Below, piece by piece: positions 37,499 to 51,000 of a stretch of DNA of 64,000 bases (its first letter is position 1; every line of letters starts with the position of its first letter). Location of the stretch: assembly GCA_036345935.2 (NCBI GenBank), contig JADWOT020001577.1, positions 372,001 to 436,000 of the forward strand. Direction: 5' to 3'. Position numbers and translations under genes: made by a program. The notes under the pieces were generated by a model that was not told the origin of the DNA, made no database searches, and saw only the letters and a program-made list of their open reading frames with translations. Origin of the DNA: Taenia hydatigena. Its lineage: Eukaryota > Platyhelminthes > Cestoda > Cyclophyllidea > Taeniidae.

Positions 37499-38809
37499 GC
37501 ATTCTCCTTCCATCCTCTCGTCGCAAACACACACGAACACATGAATATTTATCGCATTCCGTACCTCAGTCACTCACAAGAATGCAGAAACGATAACTAT
37601 CTTCTACTTCTCTTCCTTTCTCCTTCCTTAGCACGCATTCAGGTACTGTTGCTGTTATTTCTGTATCTGCTGGCTTCACCAGGGAAACCATTCTGTTGTC
37701 TCATTTTAATTGTGCATCTCCATTATCACCCTTCATATAGCAAAATGTGGGGAAGGAAGTGGGCGGCCACCCGCTTTCGCATGTCTACCATAAATGTCTT
37801 ATTGGTAAAGAAAAACCGAAATATCTCATTGTGAGTACTTGTAGAAGCCTTTTACTTCACATTGGGCGTCAGTTCGATAGGGATCCTCCCTTGGAAGACG
37901 CAGAGGTGCAGATTTTGTAGCGCGAGTGAGGTCACGACCTCCCGGGTAGTGACAGCTCGTTCTCTCTGTGCGTATCCCATGCACGCAGTTTGTGTTGTCT
38001 TTGCTCTTCTCAGGTCACCTATCAAGGCCCTGGCGCATAGAGGTTGAGTCCATCGCACTGTGAGTGTTCAGTGTACCGCGGTGCTAAGAACTCTTCCGCT
38101 TGGACAGGTGATGTGTCTGTGCTTACATAGACCGTCGCAGTCTCATAGCATAGAAAGAAGTTGATTTATTTCTCATTGTCGGTTAGTTGAAGTTGCCATG
38201 GCAGCAGCGACAACAAATTTAGTCTGGAACCGAGATTTGACTGCAAAATCGGGATTCGAATCGTTATGAATTTCCTCGACCTGTAGGTCGTTGCTTCTGG
38301 TGTGTTGAAGGTGAAGATCTATCCCGGTGGCTCGCTTGAATCGAGGTTGTTGGAGCTGCAAGATGTTGCCTGAAAAAAGACGGCAACACTTGCAATCCGA
38401 ATGCAGCCCACCATGGACGGGTGGCCAAGCTAGTCTGAACTGCGGCGGTTTACGCCCGCACCTACGTGCGTGCCCAGGGGGAGGGGCCTATCGGGTGAAG
38501 CAGATAGCCTGCCGCCCTAGTTTTGAAGGCTCGAAAGGACTCTAGCCCACGCATTTATGCACCGTCTTGTAGGAAAGATGTTCACTCAACTGGCATTGCA
38601 CTTCATCGTCAGTGGAAGGGATTTCGCCAGATCCTGTTCCTCAATGGGCAACCAGTAACATCCGGTCACAGCAAAAGAAGAATTGTACTGCATCCTCTCA
38701 GTGGCCTCTCAATGCTGTTGCAATAATTTGACCTTCTTGTTCGATTAAGTGATAGGATGCCGATTGCGTTAGCCTGGATTCCTCATCGACAGCTCTTTTT
38801 TTGGATCGG

Positions 38810-39273
38810 AGAAAGTGTGGAGACGGAAATCACCGGACTTACTACCATACAACGTCAGAAGACACAACACTCAAAGCAGCAGTTCATATGGGAGCAGGGA
38901 GGACCTGCTCTCAAGGCGTCAACTCGTACAGCATGATGGTGTCAAGCCGCGGAATGCGACTGATTTTGTCAATGGAGTCGAGGGCGGTTTAATGATACAA
39001 TGAGACCTTACTTGTTTGATTGTCTGGAGCCACCATATCCACGCTCTTCTCATTGAAGGGGTTGGTTCAATCGTTGACCCTTCGGCTTCAAAAGGCTCGA
39101 AATGGGACGCTATGAATCACTGCCGATTCTACCTCAGGGCCAAACATGCCCTCATAGTTCTTCTCAGAAGAATCCGTACAATCTTCAGGTGCACTGATCA
39201 GGCCTTTGAAAGCATGGTTGAAAATCTTAATTAGAAGTTTTTTATCTTTGACTACGTTAGTGTCTACTGACAA
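38810..39273 (-). pseudogene. Possible degenerate coding remnant
   Basis: On the minus strand, protein-like segments occur in different frames with stops between them: KKLLIKIFNHAFKGLISAPE near the upstream end, then SVDMVAPDNQT, then LDSIDKISRIPRLDTIMLYE. This pattern suggests a decayed gene or retroelement copy. No family is recognised. Confidence 0.25.
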
Positions 39274-39874
39274 ATTATCAGTAGGCAGATCTTAACGAAG
39301 TAAACTGCCAAAGTAGTACGGCTTTGAGCTGACGCTTTCATGGGAAGGATCCTTGGCAGGAGGAAGTCTATCACGGCAGACACTCACTTGTTGAATCGTT
39401 TAATGATTAATTGAACCATTGGCTATGTTTAGTTACTGAAAAAATTAGAAGTCGCCTTGACAGAGGGCCTTAATTTGAGAAGAAAATCCATTACTCTGGG
39501 CAAATAATTAAAATTCAGTCAATTTTCCAATTTTTATCAAGCATAATACACTAAACTTATATATGTAGGAAGTCAGAGCAACAAGTTTCATGGCGTTGAG
39601 CAATTAAATCTAAACTAATGAAGTCACAAATCTTGCCTAGATGACATCAGAAAATGTGGTGGTATTCCTTGTCATTACACAAATAACAGTTAATTAGATA
39701 CTTTTTTACTCGTAGTCGTGAAGCAGCCAGCACCAACTCCGTTTGTTTCGCCCCTCAAATCACCAGCTAATCTCGAATTCCAACATTCACTTTTTAAGCC
39801 TATTTCAGGAGCATTCAACTTTTCTTCTGTCTTTAATTTTGATAAGTAAAGTTTTTTGACGCTCTCCCTACTGA

Positions 39875-39892
39875 CGTCACGTATGTGTGACG
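39875..39892. repeat. CGTCAC-N6-GTGACG element, copy 3
   Basis: Same arms and spacing as the copies at 1973 and 20020, with spacer GTATGT. It is followed at once by catatataatga, an AT-rich, TATA-like run. Confidence 0.7.
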
Positions 39893-41088
39893 CATATATA
39901 ATGAGCTTGCAAAATCGTCAACTGAAAACAGATCCCGGGCTTTAGCTAGCTAAACACGCGGATATCTAATCCATGTTGTAAATACAAGGTCCTGCCCTTG
40001 ATTACACCGATTAGGGCCGTACCATAACTTTCTCAAGCAGTAAGAAAAGAACTCAATCCAGATCGTCAGAATTTTGAACCAAGTAAAACACTAGGTGCAG
40101 TCATCAGCATCACATTCTGAAAAAAAGAACCCATAAGGGTTGGCCTTCCTTGCCACTGGAGCTGGTGGTCCATGGTGAGTTTCCCGTGAAGGCTAGTCTC
40201 GAGAAAATGCGTGTCAGAATGATGAAATTATCCAAAACGTGATCAACAGTTAAAATGCTTGTTGATGATTTGCGACTCATAATCAGTGGGGCCCGTACAA
40301 AAGCATAGATATTAATGGAGCCCGAAAATTGACGGTGTTGAAGGTGAGAAATGAGCTGTTTTGTGATCCACCTTGGTCGGCACTTTCACCGATAGGGCTG
40401 GCGTCTGAGTTAAGAAAGGTGAGAAGGAATGTTTTAATGGAAAGGCAATTTGAGATTTAATCGTGACGGAGCGTTCAGAGAGCCGCGGAAATTGGCAAGA
40501 AACAGGCGATCGCACCTCATGTAGAGTCCTCACCCCTTGGCTGACACTTCCACCATTTCTTTTGGCAGTATCAAAGGCTCAAAATGACAGAATCAGTCGG
40601 ATGTTCGACAGCTGGGCCACAAGTGTCTAATTCGTAAGTCACTGCCTCTCCAACCTTGCATGCTTAAGGCCTAAGTTTCGAGGCGGACCCAAGAAACCGG
40701 ACGCAGCCTGTTATCGTCCCTGTTTATTGTTTACTGCGAAAGACGTCATTTGGGATCTCATGCATTCGGCTGGAACATTGCACATTTGCAAAGTCTAAAC
40801 ATTTCAATGGGATTAGCAGAGACCTCTTGCAACTGTATTAAAAATACGACAGACGAAAAGATAAAGGATTAACAGCCCATTCCCCTTCAGACCAACACTG
40901 ATGAGCCATTGAAATGCAAGCTGTGAACCGAGTACTTGGGTAGGGTACTAAAACGGGCAATTAGTCAGCTTTTGGGAGTCAGCCGACCGAGCTATGCTCC
41001 CGCACTATGGACGCAATATTGCACAGTAATGTATTTCAGTTTGCTATTACCCAAACATCAGCGAAATTTTATACGGGCTGCCTGATAT

Positions 41089-41274
41089 TGTAGCACTTTG
41101 TTTGTTTGAACTACCGGTTTCGGTCAAGGTCACAAAGGTGGCCGTACTGCCCTAGCCGCGTAGGCTGGTCTCCGGGCCATGCCAGCAGCCTATTTCCCTC
41201 TGTCCGTTGAATATATATATTCTACCCTGGCATTCAGCCTTCTTTTGCCTTCGAGGGAGCCTCGGGACGCTGCA
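41089..41274 (+). mobile_element. Solo LTR-like repeat, intact, with target duplication
   Basis: A 186-bp copy from TGTAGCACTTTG to GACGCTGCA. It is flanked by a perfect 5-bp direct repeat GATAT (41084-41088 and 41275-41279). A TATA-like core lies in the middle. With the copy at 27685 it defines the family consensus. Confidence 0.85.
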
Positions 41275-41279
41275 GATAT

Positions 41280-42075
41280 CCTCTATCATACTTTGATTAA
41301 GGAACACTACAATGCTGTCGAGGCTGTAATAATGCAATACTGGGTAAAGCACGACTGCGCCAGCCATTGTTCAGTGGTGAATATGATGGCTACAAATGGT
41401 CGTTATTACTAGGAAGCATGGTGATCTTTGCTTGACCTATAAAATAGCAGACGCAATATCGAGGTTTGGACACAACAAAGACATCCCATACAGATTCCAA
41501 TGCCTTAACGGCTAACGTAAGAGGCACAAACTAAATCCACACCAAATTGTGTAAAGCCCAACTAGCTGTATTTGATTTCTTGTTTACAAGCTTAGTGCAG
41601 TAAAATTCTGAAGGAAAGTATATGATATATGAGTTGAATCTACAGACAATATATTTCTTGGTATCTGTTCAACTTTCGCGTGTATTATTGCAGCGGCAAA
41701 AATGTTAAGACAGTAAAAATCTATGCATACGTGTCAAGTTTGTGTCTAAACGCAATTGCATCAGTTTTTAAACATGCAATGCAATAGTACCATTAGCAAG
41801 GGGTGAATAATGCCATCAAGTTACTCTTTCCTCCAACGTCTTATGTGCCATTTACTTTGAAAGTAATTCGCTACATAAATTAGCATAGAATCGTAAGTGA
41901 GTTCACTTTTATCTAGTTATTTGGTGGCCGCCTACTGTTTAATTTGTTAAATAATGGGAGTGCTGGACGCTGATTGGGCTGATAAGTTTGAACGTATAGC
42001 CCACCGTGTCAGTACTGAAGTGGTTTCGTTGTTCTGCCGGTGAATGGTGGCAAGTGTAGCTGTTGTGTGTCAAAA
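41280..42075. other. Upstream region of the integrin gene
   Basis: AT-rich with no recognised gene. It should contain the integrin promoter and 5' untranslated region. Confidence 0.4.
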
Positions 42076-45000
42076 ATGGACCACTTCAAAAGCTTCATAT
42101 CTTTGAACTTAATTATAGTTTGCTTGTTATATCCCATCTTTGCAGCAACTCAATGCCAGTTGGCTAGAAATTGCCAGGAATGTATGGGCCGCGGTCCTAC
42201 TTGTTCCTGGTGCTTTGATGATGAATATGACGATACAGCTGAGGGTCCTGGTTATCGATGTGCTGAACGTGATGTTTTGCTGGAGCGAAATTGCCCTGCT
42301 GATAAAATTGAGAGTCAAAACTCAACGTTGGTCGACGGTACGCTCCCAGATATATATTCCCTCCAAAATGCAGCTTAGTCTCTCTTACACTCAGCTGTTG
42401 TATTGTAGTTGGTATTCAAGATGCTGACGCTCAGTTGACACCTCTGCGTCAAAAGGTGTCTGTTCGCCCCCATGATAGCCTGAAAACCGATTTTACCTTC
42501 CAATCGGTAACCGACTACCCTGTGGATATCTACTTTCTCGTCGACCAGAGCTACACTATGCGTGACGACTTGGAAACGGTCTCTCGACTCACCAAAGACA
42601 TTGCTAACTCCTTCACTGCCGTTACAAAGGATCTTAGGATGGGTTTTGGGGCATTCGTCGATAAGCCAGTTTTCCCCTTCATTGTGCCCACTCCCGAAGC
42701 ACAAGTTAATCCTTGTCTCTATGGTGTTGGCAACCAAGATCTTCAATGTGACCCACCCTTTCTCTATAAACACATTCTCTCTCTAACTGATGATTTTGCC
42801 GAGTTTGAGCGAAAAACTATCCTCTCACGGGTTCGTTGATAAAGCCAGTTTTTTTTACGAATCTCAAAAATCTTGTTTCATTCTCCCGATGCTTGGCTTT
42901 TTCAGCCGTCAGGAAATCTGGACAGTCCTGAAGGTGGGCTGGATGCTCTTCTTCAAGTCGCTAGATGTCCCGATCACATCGGATGGCGAAAAAATGCGCG
43001 CAAAATCGTTCTATTCGCAACTGATGGAGGCTTTCATTTGGCTGGGGACGGTCGCCTTGCCGGACTGATTAAACCACCGCCCAAGACGTGCCAGCTCACT
43101 TACGAACCGGATAGATTCAATAAGTCGTTAGTGTATCTTGGATGGCACAACTCTGTGGAAACGGATTATCCCAGTGTTGGGGAGGTATTATTGCATAATC
43201 TGGAAGAATTCCACTTTTGGGCTGTGCGGCCATGTTTTTGTTTGTGTTTTGAATTGCCTTTTTATCTAGGTTCTTTGACTTTCGCGGTTTATCTTTGCTT
43301 TACTATGATTGACTCGACCTTGGTAAACTCGTGTATTTGCTCCTGGTCGTCGTGTTTATTTGGTTTTCGTATCCTTAACCTTAGTTAAGGTTGCTTTGTT
43401 GATTGTTTGTGATGAAAGACCAGCACATTTATTGTAATTTGTCACTCTGCTGAGTCATTGTTTGTGCACATTGTCTGTGATCAATCATAAAATAGCTCGG
43501 TCTTACACTAGCTGCTTCATGGTCTTTCTCATGCAAAGGAGGGCAGTCACTCATCTCGATGTTGGAATTTTTTCGCTATCCGGTACTGAAGCCTGGATGG
43601 CGTTTCCTACGATTTTAGAAAGCGGCCTAGCCTTTGAAAATCGCGTTAGTTCACTTCATACAAGGGTCGAGTGAATACTCTTTGGTGCTTTCTTCTCCAA
43701 TTCAGTCCTGATCTCTGAGCGGTTATTTGTGCAACATGATCAACTATGTTGCCATCCCTCCTTCATCTTAATTCACTATCTTGAGTGGCTTATTTGCACC
43801 CCGAACTAAAATGACCCGCTACAGCAGCCTCCTAAACTAGACCCATGCCTCGTTTGGTCGTTTGCTCTACTCCGTCGTGGTCGTGTATTCTGAGAGATAA
43901 TTGCACTTGGTGATATTGAAAAGGCCTGTCAAATAGACATAGAGATGGTAGCTCTGTTGGCATCTAATAACACTCGTAAGTATAAAATATTGTACGATCA
44001 TTTGTCCCCTTCCAGGTTGCCGAAGTGCTTACGGAAAAGGACATCAGCGTTATTTTCGCCATTGATGCAAAGGTGTTCCCCCTCTACGAGAAACTGGCTG
44101 CCTTCTTGCCTTCTGCAGCCGTAGGCACTCTCACCGACAGCTCCACTAATATTGTAAACTTGCTGCGTGAAAATTACGACAAAATCGCCAACCGGGCCGA
44201 ACTCTTCGTCACTTATGACACGGACTCTCTCGAGGTAAGCCACTTTTCAGTTTTCCATTCCCCAGTTCTCGAATGTGTAGATGGTTCAATTGCTCCTCGG
44301 CTACTGCAGGATATTTGTATACTTTAACCCGTTTTTTTAAATCATTTCACAAGATTGGATTTTGTCTTCTGTTTCATTTTATACCGGTAGCAATTACTGT
44401 TTCTATATCCTTCTCCTTTGTAACCGATTGTCTTTAACTTCGAAATCTTACGAATCCCAACCATATGATTGATAAGTCGGACTGCTGTCTGGTTCTGTTA
44501 GGTCCCTTGCTGTCCTTTTATTGTTTGTGTCTCAATTGCAAAGCTGATGTATCACTTTCTTCCTTATGATCGTGGCTACCAACTTTAACATGCTCTCACC
44601 CACTATTATCATCTTATAAGTATGTAAGTCCTCTCAACCAATCCTTTTTTCAACTACTTAACGGACGGATTAGTCTTTTAGTTGTTGCTCCAATAGCCTG
44701 AATTCAATTTCGTCACTATTATGTCCCTATTCGAACTATGCGGTCACGCTCTGTACTTATGCTACAACTTCACCTTTACCCTTGAAATAACTGTCCCGTC
44801 CAAATTAAATATTTGCCTTAATAGTTAGCAGCTGGCAATTTTTTCGCCTTGTAATCTTATCCCTTCCCTGACGACCCCTCTGGGCTGCTGCAGTGCCTTC
44901 ATCTTCCGTCTAGTAGTAAATGGGGCACTTTTTTCCCTCCTTCTAGTCAGCATTTACAGATCATTTGGTCTTCGGTGGGTTTGGCCTGTTCATTGACTTG

Positions 45001-48000
45001 TTAAATCCATTCTCACTAGCCATTTCAAGTCTAGCTGCTTTTTTGAGCTGATGCTTGTGGTAGATACACCGTTTCACTTTTATCTATTTTCTGTGGATCC
45101 ACCTTAGATCCGTAACATGCATTTTACCGTGTTAATATGTCACTTCCTGCCTTTTAATCACCATTAATCTCGGTTTAACATGTTATCACCAGTTCTCATG
45201 GGCTCGTTTAAAGCCTGTTATTGTCCTGCTCATTGTTTTTAAATTGCCACACGGATTCGTTTGTGCGTAGTTTCATTTTTTGGTTCCCACTGGCTTTTCA
45301 GCGGCCTGCCGGCATCACTACCTTCCATCACTCGTGGTCTACTTTGGCAATTGCTGCCTCCACACCCTCTTTCCTTTTTAATGTCTGCGTTTGGGTTGGA
45401 TTTCTGTTACAGCTCCTGTGGATAACGTTCCAGTCACTTGGATTGGTCGTTTGTCTTCCGTATTTCATGCACAGTGTGAAAAAAACTTGTCAAACAGCTT
45501 TAAATGAGTGCTTTTTAAACCTTTCGATAACTTATCCAACTTTTCGCAATGATTGCTCGTAGTTTGTTCGCCTCCTTCATTACTATCTACAGCAGCCACA
45601 TTCTCATACCCTTCACATCGTTAAGCTTCATCGAACACAACCGAATGTCATGGCTGATTTTCGCAAAAACCAACCAACCCAGTTATGCGTCTTCGTTAGA
45701 CTCTTTCACTTCCATGGTCTGCATAGGAATTGGAAGGAACTGGTTAGAAGTCGTCTCGCAGGTCTCAGGATGTGAAAAGCTCCTAAATCCTTTCGATTCA
45801 TCACTTATGACCCAATTCCCTTCATCATGGTTTCAGGTTTTATGGTTCTGTTGACCCTTTTCGCTCCAAAATAACGCATTTGATAAGCTCAGAAGACTTT
45901 CGGCTCCTGATGGATCGGTCCTAGTTGTGATTACACGTCTATTTTTTAAGCCGTGGTAAACACCTTGGGTGCGTCCTTCTAGTCTTACGATCTCTTTGGT
46001 GACTTTATTTCAGAATTCAGTAGGGTTTACCCAATCCCCCGCCAAAGTCATTGCTGATTAAGTTAATTAAGGATTTACAATCTGCAGCTGCTTTGCTCCA
46101 TCAAAGTGTGGTTTTTGAGAATGGGTTCATCTTTTTCACTGCAGCAGCCTGACGTTTCGCTTTGTTTCACCACAGTCAATGCCATTCACTACTTGTACGG
46201 AACCATTTGGACAGCTGTAGTGTGCTGATTCTACGAGTTTACCGAGTATGAAGGGATGATTTCATGCGAGGTCACCTGTGTGTTTTCCACCCTGCACTTC
46301 TCTCTTACCGCCTGTTCAATGTGGGCTGTGACCTAACGCGAAAGAAGAAAAACATGGGTCCTCTTTCTGCTCCGCTCACTTCACCTTTTTTCACCCATCT
46401 GCTGAGGTCATTTGATGGCACTTTGCAGTCGAATAGCCTGGCATGTGGCTGTGCTAATATATCTCATTGCAGATATCTCTGATCATACCTGAGAGCATTG
46501 TAAGCCATACCACTGTGAAGGGCAGTTATTAACCTGGAGGAATTGTTGGAACAGGAAGAGCGTCGCAAAGGCGCCATTTGTTATCGTTGATTAACATCTC
46601 TTCTAGGTTGAACTTATGACCAAGTGCCAGGGCGAGACGGAGTTCACAAAGAAGAGTGTATGCAAGGAGCATCCTGTTGGTGGGAAAATTGAATATCGGG
46701 TCTCCGTAACTCCCACTCGATGCTTTTCTGGCAAGAAGGAGGTCATCCTCAAGATGGTCGCATTGGAGGAACAGGTGAGTAACTACCTACGCTTGAATCT
46801 AATCAACCGGTTCAATTTTGAATAGTCTCCCTTCTCTCTATCTCTCTTATGAACTAGGCTGTGCTAGAAGTTACCTCGGCATGCGACTGTCCCAGCTGTG
46901 GCGACCCAGCGGCCTCCTACCAAGCCTCTCCGCGTTGTCAATATCACGGTCGCTTGGTGTGCGGTGCTTGCGTCTGCGACCCTCAGTACTCGGGCGAATT
47001 CTGCGAATGCTCCGCGGAGTCCTCGCAGCAGGAGGAGATCATGCTACAGCAGTGCACGCGACCAGGGGACAGTGTGGTGGGTTAATTCGCCTTTCTCATC
47101 ACCCTCGACACCGAGATTAGTGCTTTTGCGTAGTTAATTTTGAGGGATATTTAGTAACGAGATTAAAGACCTTTTAAATATCTCGCATCCCCTAGCCGTG
47201 TTCCGACCGTGGGCGCTGTGTGTGCGGCCGATGCAAGTGCAATCTGGCACGCTATATGGGTCTCTACTGTGAATGCGACCGCCACGGTTGTAAACGCGCC
47301 TTTGACGACAATCAGGTGTGTGGTGGACCGCAACGCGGTGAATGTCAGTGCGACGGGACTTGCAAATGCAAACCCGGCTACACCGGCGAGCGTTGTGACT
47401 GCATCGACAGCAATGCCAACTGCTACGATCCCAATAACCCCGATGTGAGTCCTCCCGCTTCATCTAATTCTCACAGCTTATCGATGTGGCGCTCGGGTCA
47501 ACCCTTGGGGACGTTAGATCTCCTTTAATTAAGCTGTTCTATTCTGATAGTAGCTACGTGATTCGGTCTTCCGGTAGGCATAATGTCCTCGGTTCTCATT
47601 CTTGCTTGGTGAGGTACTAGTTCACACTACTTTTGTTCACCTAACTCGCAGTTGGCCCTATAGCGACTGATGACTGGCTATTTGGCGTTACAAGCTTATT
47701 GCATTTGTCACTGTGACATTCATCCGCCCACGTGCACGCCCTCTTTCATGCATCCGAACCGGTTGTGTGGTGCGTCACTCCACGCGAAAAGCTCTCTCTA
47801 TCTCTGTGCGTCGAACACACTCGCTAGTGCCATTCCGGCGGTTTTGTGTCGCCCACTCCCTCTTAACTGTTCATTGAATTCTTCTGTCCTACCTCACTAC
47901 TTTTTCCCTTCCAACGTTGTAGAAGATGTTAGGGTCTTGCGAATTAAGAAGTAATTTTCCTACACACAGTGGTATTGTCGCATCTCGTGCACATTTGGGT

Positions 48001-51000
48001 GCAACGCCAAGAAACTTCACCTCCTCGGTTGAGCGAACGAAATTAGGTCCTAATTCTGGAGGCTTTGATGAAGACCGGTTGATGCTGTTATTAGCAATTG
48101 GATTACATGTTCCAGTCGATATGTTTGAGGAGATGTGGAATGCTCTGAATTAATGTTTTGATCCGCTTTTAACCCTCCTTCCCAATGTGTATGTAACACG
48201 CAGAGACGTGGGCATGATGTTCAAACCACGTCCATGCCTCTCTGTTTACGTGTCACTGATCTAACCCAAGCAGTGTGTGCATAAATGACTTTGACCTGTT
48301 CTATTCGGTTCTTGCTCCCCTACTAATCATCATAAAGGCCTCGAGATCAGGGTGGATACCCAGCTTGATGCGACTTCGAGGTCTCTTCGAGCGTGGATCA
48401 CTATGGCTACAGTACTTGAGAAATTAGAATTTGCGTATAGTTTTACAACAAAAGTGCAATAGAATTTAAAAAGTGCTGATCGAATCGTGGAAGATCGGGG
48501 GGTCCGATGGTACCATTTTAATCAGCATGATTATCTCTCAGTAGTCGAATTTGGGCTTGGATATGTATATGTGTAGCGCCGCCGACGCGTGGCCGATTCA
48601 TTGGCCCGCTGAAAACTCTCACGCATTGGCGATAAACACTTCGCTGTGGTGAGTGGCGATGGCGGTGGTCCAGGATTAATGCGTTTTCTCCCAGCTAGAG
48701 TCGCCCTCCAATGTCATGACCCTGCACTTTCACTTGTAGTGTTTCGTTGCTGCTTTCCATTAAGGCGAATAGGAGATTGACCTATCTCCTGACGCCTTCC
48801 GTCAAAGTCAACCGGGTCAACTAAGACCTTGGTACGCCAGACTTGTAGACGCGCCTCCTGTTTGAACCTCCATCCGCATCACCGTTTTCACTATGCCATT
48901 TATATTGAAAGCTGACTTGCTCTGCCGATACTTTTAAGCGAAATTCCCGACCACGAACCCAGTTGGTTGTGACGGACATCCCATATGGCACCAATTGACT
49001 GGTCAGGTCATGATTCCTTTATCCATGGTACCGACTGGAAGTAGTACTGCAAAACGATTTTACAATTGGCCTTTCTGACAACTAGCTGCTGGGTTCGGAC
49101 ATTCAACGCTCGGCGATTATGCCTAGGAGGTGACATTTCCATCCTCATTACCCGCTGTGACTGGCTGTCACCGTAGCTTGCAGCAAAGGCATTCAGGCAG
49201 GCCAGTAAGATGTGGCTCCTCTTCCTCCCAAGTTTTCTCTTTCCTTTAAGCCATATATTAGCAGAATTCGATTAATAGTAATCGCCTTGTAGATTTCTCA
49301 GGCTTCCCATTTTCTCTTTCACAACGCCACCCACCATCATTACCATCACCGCCATCAGTACACTTAAGCTTCCTACTTGGCAGACCTCACTTTTAGGGTT
49401 GAAATCGCTCGTTACCCTTTCTAGCTGTCATTTTGGCGCCAATAGGATTCACACCCACGAACGCTACCATTCGACCTAACTATTGCCGCCCGAAATCCTA
49501 TCAAACTCGAATTAGTGCCTGCTGTAGGCACTCTCGGAGTTGTTGCTGTGACTTTTCGAGCGCCACAAGCCAAGCAATGGCCCGGCTGACTTCTCCGGCG
49601 CGTGTAGTGGAAGTAATAAACTCCATCGCATAGTAGGGGGGGCTTTACGATCTCTGCCTTGCGGTGTGCACGTACCCCTTGGCGTAGGGCCCGATTAGCG
49701 GTGATGGCCATATGCGTGTGTGTGCGCCTTATCATCCAGTCGTCATCTGGCCTTACGAGTCCCACATTCATTCACATTGCACGTCCTTGCGGAATTGCCT
49801 GGCCTTCCTTCATCCCATACCTCCCTCCCCCAACCGGTGGATTTGCTTGCCTCTAATCTGTGTCCGTTGATGCAGCAATAATGACCACTGGATCCCATCT
49901 TGTCAGGATGAATCACTGAGTGACGCCTTTCTACGGCCGAAAACCAAAATAGTTATCGTGGAAACCAGAAGGCCGCAAGATTTCACCTTTTCTACTGTTA
50001 GGCTCTAAAAACCCGGCCTCTATGATTGCAGTCGTTATTCATCAGCAGGGAGGCAGTTATTAACCTCTCCGTCCTTCCACCTTCCCCAGCATTTGAAAGT
50101 CTCCAGTTAGTGGGAATTGGACGTCTCCGTTGCGGATTGAATGGAGTTCTGCCTACGCGCCCAGCCAGGTGTCTACCTTACCATATCATTGGGTGTGGGC
50201 GTGGTTGGACCAGTAAAGTATGAGTAATTGGATCATTAATGAACTCCAGCCGCGCTTTTATGCTTGCGGATGTTTTGCTAGGTGTGATATTTTTAGCCTT
50301 CAATTCTTCTGTTCGCCTGCTGCGTCCACGCTTATCTACTTAAATAACGTAAGTAGAAGTATGCAGGTTCTGAAGGCCCTTTCATGTATGGGCGTTATGA
50401 GCGCCTATAGTTGCTTTAAGGAAGTGGTTTGAGATTTCCACTGCTCCTCCACCTGTCAGCTGCTATGACTGCAGCTCCGAATCGGACAACTCATTCCTCG
50501 CCACCTTTCATGTCTTCCCTTGGAGTGCCTAGGAAGAAGTGGGCATTGAGATAACTCGAAATTGACTATAAAACACCCCATAAAATCAGTGCATATCCTC
50601 TATGAGTCTGCGCCGTATTCCTTCGTTTCCCTCTGAAAGTAAAGCGGGATGTGGAAGTCTTTGACCAGTGGTACAGAGGTGGTGGATGGCCGGAAGCATG
50701 CCCGAAACAACGCAAGCACTGCCTCTTCCCCTTACCACAGAGGTCGTAGCTCAGTAGCGTCATTAGAATCATTTTATCATTCAAATCACATTGAGCATGC
50801 CACTAGTTCTTGTAGCTTAGTAATTAGGCTACAACTTTAGTCTTCGCCATTGTGTAATTTAATTCTCTGAATACCAGACGGGCTGAAATGGGGACTGATT
50901 TTGCGGCTACGTATAATACCAATAGTTATGGGTAGCAACGCGAATTTTCATCCTTATTATCATACAATTGGGCATTTTCTTCGTCGCTAGGGCCCACCTT

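Larger units (their letters stand above)
35321..41088. other. Intergenic region with weak coding remnants
   Basis: No complete gene recognised. It holds three weak coding-like segments listed separately (35569-36042, 37311-37498, 38810-39273), a CGTCAC-N6-GTGACG element, and a cluster of CCAAT-box sequences at about 36890-36940 (ctccaatg, gattggtg, gattggtt). Confidence 0.4.

Noticed and set aside
38230..38290. T-loop-like sequence gggattcgaatcg, possible tRNA
   Set aside because: No matching acceptor, D or anticodon stems could be drawn around it; other GGTTCRA-like hits failed the same test.
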